From positions 6,167,868 through 6,231,867 of the forward strand of contig NC_049984.1 in assembly GCF_000003815.2 (NCBI RefSeq): DNA of 64,000 nt, in the 5' to 3' direction. The position numbers and the translations under genes were made by a program. The notes beneath the pieces were generated by a model, which saw only the letters and a program-made list of their open reading frames with translations, was not told the origin of the DNA and ran no database searches. Positions 1 to 12,000 of this stretch are shown in pieces (position 1 is the first letter of the stretch; each line of letters begins with the position of its first letter). The DNA is from Branchiostoma floridae. Lineage: Eukaryota > Chordata > Leptocardii > Amphioxiformes > Branchiostomatidae.

Positions 1-17
1 TGTTCCTATTATTCTAG

Positions 18-3000
18 GATGGAGAGGTTGACGGCCACCCCGTGTGGGCCATGGTGTACTATTGTCTGCGCTGTGGGGACCTGGACGCTGCTGCAGAAGT
101 CACAGAGAACTGGTTTGTATCACCGTCGTTTGTGACAGTAACTTAAACTCACAAAATTGAGAAATTAGCATCAGTACTAATTCTAACTTGATTAAAACTA
201 GAATATCTTAATAAATTTAGCAATGTGATAATGTGTCAGATGTCAGTGTTCTACCCTTAAATGACCTACAACTATTACAGACAAATGTAGAAGTCAGATG
301 TGTTTGTTGATGTGACCATCAACGTGATCAAAGTATGTTTGCATTGCTATCTGTACATACATTTACAATACAATACATTTATGCAGCTTAACAACCATTG
401 TGTCTCAAACGTATTCCTAAAGAGTTTGCTCAGTCCATTGTTTGTATTTCAGCCAAAGTCTGCAGGGAGACTTCGCCATGTTTTTGAGAGAGTATGTCCG
501 AAGTGAAGACAGAAGGTAAGGTTTCTCTCTATCAGTAAGCATTCATAAAAGCTTACCCAATTATCATATGTAGAACTACGCTAAAAAAATTAATGACATT
601 GAATTATGAGTCAAAATATTCATATAATTGTAACTCATGCCTGACGGGGAAGAACAGATGAAAAAGCGAATTAAGGACGATGAAATTTCGACTACTGTTA
701 CTTTTTGAACATAGAATTCACTTTGATGTTCGACCAAGAACCTAGTGTATACGTAAATATGTATCCTCTATTTCAGATTGTCTCCTAGCACAGAGACCAA
801 AGTCCGCCTGCACTACAGAAGGGCCATCAGAAACAGCACAGATCCCTTCAAAAGGTTGACCACAATTTTGACTTGATAATACACAAGTCAGGGCTCGCCT
901 GCAGATAGATTTTACATACCACTTGTTTCTTTGCCTTCAATGTGATGAATCTGGCATGTAACCTTGGTGCTTAATTAGTTGCAGGTAGACATCAGATTCA
1001 TGATTACCTGTACTGTATGGAGGTGTTTTAAGCCCTGAGTCTGACAAGAAATGCTTCACATGTCTTCCACTTACACTGTTACAGTACTCTGTTGTATGTT
1101 GATGCTTATAACAACTTTGTCCTTGCTTTGAACAAGAGCCAGTTATTTTAACCTATCAGTATTTCCCAGGATGTTGATACATTAATAGTGCTTGCAGACA
1201 TTTTCCTCTTGTACTAGTGGTAGTTTTAAAAGTCTAGATGTCAATAGTGGATGAAGTCATGGTGCCCCAACGACCCACACAGAGGTCAAGGGATAGGTGA
1301 GGTGAGGTGTCTAAAAGTTTTAAATGTGTGTCCTGTCCCCCAGGGCAGTGTACTGTATCCTTGCCTGCTGTGACACAACAGACACACACTCTGACGTCGC
1401 TGACAAGACGGAGGACTATCTCTGGCTAAAGGTAAGCTGTCATCGTCATCATGGACCCTCGTTATGGTTCTGAATAGACAAGTTCTGTGTTCTAACAAAA
1501 TTGAATACTGATGGGGCACATTAGGTCATGCCATTAATATCCAAGGGCTACTGGTACATGTGGCATTTTTGAATAGCGGAAACACTGCTGGGTTCCTGTT
1601 TAAAGCCACCCTAGTAAGTTGCATCTTCTGTGATACATCGCAACCTTGCTCTTTACTTGATGGTGGACAGTGTCAGTTGACTGGAAGCTGTGCTTTCTTT
1701 TGATTGTTAGAAAGTCAACACTTTTTTTCATGTTTGTTTGCAATTTGGCACTAAAATTCTTCCCCTTTTCACCCGTTGACAGCTGTGTCAGGTGTCCCTA
1801 GATGAAGATAGCACAGGTCAACAGGACAAGTTCACACTCCCACAGCTGCAGAGCCTCCTGCTGGAGGAGTATGGTAAGTGCAGCAGGCACAGTCTAGTGT
1901 AATACAAACTTCAATCTGTTGTTTTGGATGGTAACAGATAGATATAGATAGATCTTTAACTTGTGGGAAACAGCTCAAGAAAATGAAATGCAGATGAGAG
2001 GCCTCCATTGCAATCATTATGGAAACTTAAAAAACTGGAAAACAGACTGAAAATACTGTGTCAGCTGTGTCAGGTGTCCTTAGATGAAGATAGCACAGGT
2101 CAACAGGACAAGTTCACACTCCCACAGCTGCAGAGCCTCCTGTTGGAGGAGTATGGTAAGTGCAGCAGGCACAGTTCAATGTAGTTTAATTTTTTTGTAA
2201 CAGTTTTGGGTGGTAACAGCTCCTTCCGCAGTTGGTGGACATAGATGTGGGAGTCAGAGCCTTTAACTTGCGGGGGCCAGCTAAAGAAAATGAAACACCA
2301 AAAGAAGACCAACATGGCAATCATAATTTATGGGAACTTAAAAACTGGAAAACAGACTGAAGAATACTTGCAAAGAAGGAGAACATAACACAACAACCCA
2401 TAGCAAACAAACCTAAGCTCGAACTCTAGAATTATAGTTTAATGTCAGTTGAATTTGTTAACGTTAGCTATATTAGAATGGTCAGATTTTCCGGGGTTGT
2501 ATGCAGGTATTTGCCATCAGGTGCCAAGAGGAACTATGGTTTGGAGGGAAGCTTGACAATGTATTTTTCTCCAGTTTTGCCAAGTGTGTATGTTCCTACA
2601 TTTCTGTAGTTAGAAATGGTGTGTCCTGTACTTGTCCATCCTAATGCCTGGTAGATGCTTGGCTTGACAGCTGTCTGCCAACATTCTGTTCTTCCCAGGT
2701 TTCGCAATGGACAAAACAAAACTCAAAGCTAGCTTGCAAGTCCCCAGCCATTTTTAACGCGATGATGGGAGTTGCTAGTTTTGAAACACAATATGGTAAC
2801 CTTCCAGCTGTATACATGTACCTACAAACAGGACTCATTAGGTCTTTAAATGATGTAAAATTTATCTCTGTTATATAGTACTTTGTCTGACCCTGCCTCT
2901 TCCCTCCAGGCCTCAATGAAAAGCAGCCTGCAGGCCGATTTGAGCTTTCATGAATAAACAAACAAAACCTGGTGTGTTACTCCATGAGGCGGTTTACCAG

Positions 3001-6000
3001 GTATGCAGTACAAACAAACAAACAAACACAGATTCTAAGTTGATTTCTTTTTCCTTATCCCGACAGGTGAGACCCACTTCAGTGCGTCCCAGCAGCCGTT
3101 CCTGTACTTCCAGGTCCTGTTCCTGACCGGACAGTTCGAGGCGGCCATCGACTTCCTGTTCCGCGTGGACCAGCTCCGAGCGCACGCCGTCCACGTGGCC
3201 GTCGTTCTGTACGAGATGAAACTCCTGCTCACCCCCAACACAGTCCAGGCACAACTCTGTAGGTGGTCCTTATCAAAAATTGATATTCTTTCTATAGCAT
3301 TTTTTATAGCCTCTAGAAAATTCATAAAAAAAAATAAAATGTACATTCCAACTCATAATTACAAAAGCATCGAAAACAAAATTTATAACCAACCACAAAA
3401 CCGATGAATAAGGCCCAGGAAATAAGGAACTTCAAGATGGATTGTATCAACACAAGATGAACTCTGGTTATCTTACTTTTTTTGTAGATGGCCTGTATTT
3501 AAAGATAACTAGACTCAAGATAGACATCTAAGAAGACTCAAGATAGATACAATGTATTTATTTTTCAATAGAAAATCCCAAACTTTTTAAATGCTTGCAT
3601 TTTTTCATCAATGTATTTCAATATCTTGGTCAGCATTTATTATCATATGAATTTGATGCAACCATGAAAACTGTATTCATAATGAAAAGACAAGAGCAAA
3701 ACAGATGTTCCTTCTCCCTTCCGTAGTGACGAAGGAGGACGGTGACCCGGTGCCGATGCGGCGGCTGAACTTCGGTCGGTTGATGATGAGTTACACCAGG
3801 AAGTTTGAGTCCACTGACCCCAGGGAGGCTCTGCAGTACTTCTACATACTCAGGTGGGATGCGATGGGCATTCTACTGATTTCTGTTGTTTAGACAAGCC
3901 TTTGAATTTATATAAAAATAGTACATTGAAGCTTAATTTTCTTCTCATTTGCCTGTATGTGGATGGTGGTGGTTAGCCTGGTATCCTTACTTCTTTAAAC
4001 CAAAAAGCAGTTACTCAAGCAACTGGCTTTGATTTTGGAAATGGTCATACGTTTCAGACAGTTAACACCATGTCACTGAAGAAAGGTACCATCTGACCAT
4101 TTCCAAAATCATATCCAGTTGCTTGAGTAACTGCTTTTTGGCATGTCTTTTTACCTGGGTGTCTAACTTTCATTGACATACTTCTTTAAGTTCATGGCAC
4201 CTGGTGGGTTTGCACAAATATTCAGAAGTTTGATGTCTGTTATGCTGCATCTACAAAAGAATATTTGATACCCTAAATTAAGTTGAAACCTGTTTTTTTT
4301 TTTTAATCAAAGTGTGCCAGACTGTTGCAAGTGATCAGAGCTAGAATAGGATGAATGTCAGGTTAGGTATTAGTTGAGACTTTAGTCCTTCAGTTAGCAC
4401 AAGCATGATGTATACTGTTGCACATGACCAAGGAGCAAAACATGTTTCTTCAGGGAGCTGAAGACCCCTGGAGGAGAGAACCTGTTCATGGCCTGTGTCA
4501 GTGCTCTGGTGCTGGAGACTAGAGAGGTCAGGAGAAATACATGTATTAAAATTGCATTTAATTTCATGGAGATTTAATTTCGCGGTAGCGGGAAAATGGA
4601 CTTTTCGCAGTGGTTTTATCTTCGTGGTAGAACCATGCACTGTAGTCTCTTACTGTTATGGAAAAATATTCGCATTGGTTTTAAATTCGCGGTGCGAACA
4701 TTAAACCACCGCGAAAGTTTCTGCATTTACAGTATTAAGTCTTTGATATCCTGTTGCATAACTTAATTGCAATGTCCAGCACAAAGGAAATACACTGCTC
4801 TCCCAGTCAGGTGTTTTAACTGCATTGATTGACATTTTGGAAGCAATGGATTGCTTATTCCTTAGCAAACACTAGTCAGTGTGCAAAATACTTTTCTGGG
4901 CCAGGTTGCACAGTGTGCAACCTAGGGCAAAAACTAGGTTGCACAACTGAATTTCAAGTTGCACCACCTACAATTCACTAATTTCTGAAGAAAAAAAGTA
5001 CAATACATACATATTTGACTGATATGAAATGGAGCTGTGAGTGTGACAGTCCATTTATTTCTTGCAAGTAAATTGAGAACAAAATCAAGTTCTGCGGCTC
5101 AAAATCTAAGTTGCACCCTGTGCAACCTGAGTTAAGAAGTAAGTTGCACCAAGCAAAAAGTGGTTGCAATGTGCAAGTGTGCAAGTGGGTATTTTGCACG
5201 CTGCTAGTGCTGAAAATTTTGTTGTTGAATCTTCTTATGTGCCTTCCAGTTTGACATGCTGCTCGGAAAGTTGGAGAGAGATGGAACAAGGAAGGTAAGT
5301 ACTGGACCTCATATTTTATGCTGCAGTACCTAGGCCAGGAACTGGTACCTTGCTCCCCTCGTCCAACATATTGCACGATCCAAGCCCTTAGATGCTGCTA
5401 CCTTTAATCTCAGTCCTGTATCTTTTATGATCTGGTCTTTCTTTTGCTTGGGGTGTCTTCCCTGGGCCTGGGGTTGGAAAACTTTTGGTGGAATTCTTAT
5501 AAATGTATCTATGTTTTTGGTGGTCAACTTCTTTACATCACCAGACCATCTATGCCTTCTAGTCAAAATGGCCCCAAAACAATAAATTGTTCATCAAAGT
5601 TTAACTTTGATTTCATCATTTGGCATGCAATCTAGAAGTGTGATGCAGAGAGCACATATTTCACTAAGCCCTATTTCAAACTATGGCATGTCAAAAAGTT
5701 TCCACTTTTTTGAGCCATTGTATACAATCACGTATATCATGGCTTGATATCACCATTACTGACCAAGTTCCTTTTACATCACAGCCGGGAGCCATTGATA
5801 AGTTCCATGGTGACACCCACAAGATCATAGAGATGGTGGCTCAGGACACGGAGAGTAAGGGTCAGTCTGAGGATGCTGTCAGGCTGTACGAACTCGCTAA
5901 GGTAAGCTCCCTGCACTTTCACTGTAGGGTAACGATTTGTGTGGTTCTCAACTCTGCTATGGTCTTCTGAAGAGTTGTTTCGTTAAGTTTGAAAAGAAAC

Positions 6001-9000
6001 CTTTGATTTACTTAATATTCTCCCTCCCAAGTGTCCCAACCACACAAAAATCATGACCATAGCATGTCCAGAACACAAGATGTCAAACCTGGACGTTCTG
6101 CTGCAGTACCATAACAAGCCACCAGGTGGCCCTAAATCTAATCATTTCGAGGTCTCATATCATCAACACCTACCCACATACCAAGTATCAGGAAAATCCA
6201 ACCAGGCATTTTCAAGTTATTGTAGTCACAGACACACACACTAAGACACATGAATGCTGCCAAAAGTATAACCTTCTTGGCAAAGATTGAATGAAGAAAT
6301 CAAAAACTATGTCAATGAAGGTTAGACATCCAAGTAATAAGATATGCCAAAAAGCAGTTAGTCAAGCAACTGGATATGATTTTGGAATGGTCAGATGTTT
6401 CAGATGGTATGAAGGATAAGCATCTTGGCAAAGATAGCATAAAGGAATGAAAAACATTGCAGTTTCTACAAAAGAAGATAATTTCAAACCCTATAACTTT
6501 GTTTGTTGTCCCCCTGCTTGTAGGACCACGAGAAGGTTCTGATCCTGCTGAACAAGTTGCTGTGCCAGGTAGTGTCACAACCCCCCGCACCCCAGTCAGA
6601 CAGGGACAGACTCAAGGCTCTGGCTGTCGGCATCGCAGAGAGGTGGGGAAAACTTGAAATGTTTTCACCTGTACATGTGGTGTATTAAATGGAGCCAGTT
6701 TTGATTTCCTTACAATTTTGCTGTTACAGTACTGCTTTTTTTTTATGTACATGACTGTTGAATTAGAAGTGCCACATTTTCAACTACAAGATGGTTGTTT
6801 CTACAGTACAGGTACCAGTCCCAGGGCCACAGTGGTGGTACATGTCCGTGTACCTCAAATTATTCTTTTCTTTACATTCAAAGCAGTCTATAGACACAGA
6901 GTGTTATCCCTTCACATGCATGGTAAGACAGACTCACCATACATGGTTATTCTCCAGGTACCAGACCCAGGGCCACAGTGGTGCCCAGCTGGAGGCCAGT
7001 ACGTTCTTCCTGCTGCTGGACATGGTCACTTTCTTTGACCACTACCACACCGGGCAGCTGGACCAGGCACTGGACGTAAGATGTATTCTGTAATTTTTTT
7101 TATGCAGGAGTTTATGAAGCATTTCTTACTCTGGTTTGCTAGAAAAAATGGCAAGGGGGAGCACTCTGATGGAATGGAATGGAGAGACCAACCAGGGCAA
7201 TAGGTTTGAAGTTGGGGTTCCTCCTTTCAGGGTGTGGAGTTATTGATAATTTTTAAGTTCAAAGGGGCCATTCTAAGGTTTCCTGGGATACAATATTACT
7301 GTCAGACAGGTTACAGCTGAAGACTGACCTAGTAGCACTCCTGGTCACTCAGAATTGTATGCTTGTCAGAGGATCTGCTACCCAGGGTAAGGGGTGCATG
7401 GGGTTGCAGTGCCCCTGTAACCCTCTTTAGAGTTAGACAAAGCCCCGACTCACATGCAGAGCTGTCCAGGGAAATTGGCAAACAGAATTGGCACCATTCA
7501 TCCCAAAAATCAGACATAAAATTGCGTATAACTTCATCTTGCTGATATGAGTTAACTTTTAACAATCTCTTCCTCCCCTCAGATTATCCAGCGTCTCCAG
7601 TTGGTCCCCCTCACCCAGGAGGCGGTGGAACAGAGGGTCGCTGCCTTCTCTTCTTACGCAGATGAGGTGAAGTTTCCATCTTCTAGTAACCTTGGTTGGG
7701 AATAGGCTACGTGTAATGCAAAGGTTTGCTAGATCTGAGTCCTTTCATATTCATACCACCAATCTTGTGCCCTCTGGAAAGGCACTTTACATGTATTGCC
7801 TCACTTGGCTATCGTAAAATGAGTACCGGGGTGCAGTAGTGGACATCCTACAGATAGGGCGGTAAATGGAGGACCTGTGTTTGAGGAGAGCCACTCCATG
7901 AGCATGTCGAAGAACCCACCACACCTATCAAAAAGAGTAGGGGTCCTTCCCGGTGTGAGTGGATCAAAACCATTCCAGTCTGGATAGGGTAAGGAATTCT
8001 GAAAGGTTTATGAAACATTGGTTGTTAAAATCTATTTGGTTGTATTATAAGCTTAGAACCCAGTATAGTTTGAGTGAAACCCATTTATAACCGGTGTTTA
8101 ATGAATACCATCCTATTTCCATCCAGGTGAGAAGGAACCTTCCTGATGTGTTGTTGGCAGCCATGAACATCCTGTACTCAAAATACAAGGCTGTCAGGTA
8201 GGAATTGTGATTATGTTCTGCTTTATTGTCATTTTTTGCAGGGTTCAAATTACTGGGTGTTTGTGCACCCAGGTGCACCCAAAATTGGAGTTGTGCACCC
8301 AATTATTTTTTGTGGGTGCACAGGGTGCACCCAAATATTGTTTTGCGTTTATGTATGGAAAGATATCAAAGTATACTAGTGTAACGTTACATCATATTCT
8401 TGAGATCTAAGTGTTAGAAAGATAATAAAAATGTCTGTCATGGTACTTGTTTAAGAATTTGATAGCTTGTAACTAAGCTTTATTACTAGGTTATTACTTA
8501 AATTTAAGTGGTGCACCCAAAAATATTTTGGTGCACCCAATTTTTTTAAGCTGGGTGCACCAGTGCACCTAATCACAAAAATGAATTTCGCGCCCTGTTT
8601 TGAAATTCGTCTGGTACATCTGGTAATGAAGTCAGGTAACTTTTATTTTCATCTCAAAAAGATTTTGTAACTGTTACGTTTTGAAACCCTGCTGCCCACT
8701 ATCACTTGATTTTGTCGACGTAATCTCCACTGTTTTCTACTTCTGGCCTATTCTGCCAGGCATTTAAACGGTTAAAAATAGCTTGTTGGAAGTGTAAAGG
8801 TGTCCATTTGTCAAGGATGACAACTTGGTATGTTTATATGAAAGTACCGTATATTCTCGATTAAAGTACGCACTTTTTAAACTTTTCAAAATTCAAAAAG
8901 TGTCCCAAGTCATTGCCAAAGTCGGGGTGCGTACTTTATTTGAGGTTGGCTTCCGGACAAAATGGGAAAAGGAGCTGAAATTCGCGTAACACACAGCACA

Positions 9001-12000
9001 CATGGCCCGTAAAGGCACCATTCTTGCCTGAAAACAACAACTGAAAACAACAGGAACAACTGCAGGAACCAGCTCGATTTACAATGCCACATGGCACTGG
9101 ATCCCTGCCGAAAATGACCATGTCATTTTTAAGCCACGGAGACATCGATTTTGGATGATAATAGGCGTATAAAATGGATTGTTTACGTGCGCGCGTGAGA
9201 GGTAACTCCTGCCGTGATAGCCACAGAGCAGCCGTGGATAGCAGCCGGGATACTATTATTTAAATGAGCCAAATAGTTGAATCCTATTGGTCGATTCTCC
9301 CCACACATGCGGGATTACTGCAGTCTCGCCATTTTGTTGTCGGCTTTGGTAATGTATGCCGAGATTTGGTAAGTTTCGTTCTGAAATATTGTATTTCTGG
9401 GACTATCAATGTAATATTTGTGTGGCTCTTAGCTATGGGGTCCAGGTAGGAAACCTTACAGGTAATATTCGTGTGGCTCTTAGCTCTGGGGACCAGGTAG
9501 GGCACCTTACAGGTGATATTTCTGTGGCTCTTAGCTCTGCGGACCAGGGAGGGCACCTTACAGGTAATATTTGCGTGGCTCTTAGCTCTGCGGACCAGGG
9601 AGGGCACCTTACAGGTGATATTTGCGTGGCTCTTAGCTCTGGGGACCAGGTAGGGCACCTTACAGGTGATATTTGCGTGGCTCTTAGCTCTGGGGACCAG
9701 GTAGGGCACCTTACTGGTGATATTTGCGTGGCTCTTAGCTCTGGGGACCAGGTAGGGCACCTTACAGGTAATATTCGCGTGGCTCTTAGCTCTGGGGACC
9801 AGGTAGGGCACCTTACGGGTGATATTTGCGTAGCTGTTAGCTCTGGGGACCAGGTAGGGTACCTTACAGGTAATATTTGCGTGGCTCTTAGTTCTGGGGA
9901 CCAGGTAACACACCGTACAGGTAATATTTGCGTGGCTCTTAGCTCTGGGGACCAGGTAGGGCACCTTACAGGTGATATTTGCGTGGCTCTTAGCTCTGGG
10001 GACCATGTAACACACCTTACAGGTAATATTTGCGTGGCTCTTAGCTCTGGGGACCAGGTAGGGCACCTTACAGGTGATATTTCTGTGGCTCTTAGCTCTG
10101 GGGACCAGGTAGGACACCTTACAGGTAATATTTGTGTGACTCTTACCTCTGGGGACCAGGTAAGGCACCTTACAGGTAATATTTGCATGGCTCTTAGCTC
10201 TAGGGACTAGGTAGGACACCTTACAGGTAATATTTGCGTGGCTCTTAGCTCTATGGAGTAGGTAGGGCACCTTACAGGTAATATTTGCATGGCTCTTAGC
10301 TCTGGGGACCAGGTAGGGCACCTTACAGGTAATATTTGCATGGCTCTTAGCTCTAGGGACTAGGTAGGGCACCTTACAGGTAATATTTGCGTGGCTCTTA
10401 GCTCTGGGGACCAGGTAGGGCACCTTACAGGTAATCTTTGCATGGCTCTTAGCTCTAGGGACTAGGTAGGACACCTTACTGGTGATATTTGTGTGGCTCT
10501 TAGCTCTGGGGACCAGGTAGGACACCTTACAGGTGATATTTGCGTGGCTCTTAGCTCTGGGGACCAGGTAGGGCACCTTACAGGTAATCTTTGCGTGGCT
10601 CTTAGCTCTGGGGACCAGGTAGGACACCTTACTGGTGATATTTGTGTGGCTCTTAGCTCTGGGGACCAGGTAGGGCACCTTCCAGGTGATATTTGTGTGG
10701 CTCTTAGCTCTGGGGTCCAGGTAGGGCACCTTACAGGTGATATTTGCGTGGCTGTTAGCTCTGGGGACCAGGTAGGGCACCTTACAGGTGATATTTGCAT
10801 GGCTCTTAGCTCTGGGGACCAGGTAGGGCACCTTACAGGTGATATTTGCGTGGCTCTTAGCTCTGGGGACCAGGTAGGGCACCTTACAGGTGATATTTGC
10901 GTGGCTCTTAGCTCTGGGGACCAGGTAGGACACCTTACTGGTGATATTTGTGTGGCTCTTAGCTCTGGGGACCAGGTAGGGCACCTTACAGGTGATATTT
11001 GTGTGGCTCTTAGCTCTGGGGACCAGGGAGGGCACCTTACTGGTGATATTTGTGTGGCTCTTAGCTCTGGGGACCAGGTAACACACCGTACAGGTAATAT
11101 TTGCGTGGCTCTTAGCTCTGGGGACCAGGTAGGGCACCTTACAGGTAATATTTGCGTGACTCTTACCTCTGGGGACTAGGTAGGGCACCTTACAGGTAAT
11201 ATTTGCGTGGCTCTTAGCTCTGGGGACCAGGTAGGGCACCTTACAGGTAATATTTGTGTGACTCTTACCTCTGGGGACTAGGTAGGGTACCTTACAGGTA
11301 ATGTTTGTGTAGCTCTTAGCTCTGGGGACCAGGTAGGGCACCTTACAGGTAATATTTGTGTGGCTCTTAGCTCTGGGGACCATATAGGGAACCTTACAGG
11401 TAATACATGTATTTGGGTGGCTTTTGGCTCTTGGCACCAGGTAGGGCACCTCACAGGTAATATTTGTGTGGCTCTTATCTCTTGGGACAAGGTAACACAT
11501 CTTACAGGTAATATCTTTGTGGCTCTTAGCTCTGGGGACCAGGTAACACAATTCTGCATTTACAGTATATCAAACTAAGAAATTGTTTGGTAGCTTGTTT
11601 TCACTGTACTAGTACATGTTTAGCTGAAGACACATTCTGAAGCCAGAAACTTCCCATTATATCTAATGAGAGTAAGCATACCTTAAGTTACCTTATTTTT
11701 TTTTGCTTAAAGGTTTATTTAGCACTTTTTAGCCTGGGAATAAATCGTTCCTGTAGCAGCACAGACCCACTGGTCAGACCACTGGAACAAAATTGATGGC
11801 CAATACCTTGTTGTATGTCTTGTCTCACCTGTGAGGTAATAATTTTTTTGTACATTGTTTTAGATGGAGAAAGTCACAAAGGAAAGGCAGAGTCTACAGG
11901 GAAGGCTTCTCACAGACCCACACTGATGAAGACTTTATTCAACCAGAAGAACGAACTAAGATCCTGGAGCAAAGTCTGGGATAGGTTCCACTTTTCGCTT

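Noticed and set aside
9411-11550. CRISPR-like repeat array
   Set aside because: Units are contiguous with no unique spacers, and the genome is clearly eukaryotic.
9284-11551. 755-codon open reading frame on the minus strand with a 17-residue repeat ([17 protein letters not shown] type)
   Set aside because: The 51-bp unit is divisible by three, so any stop-free frame stays open. Several frames on both strands are open at once, and units vary without codon-position bias visible by eye. No initiator context or splice support.
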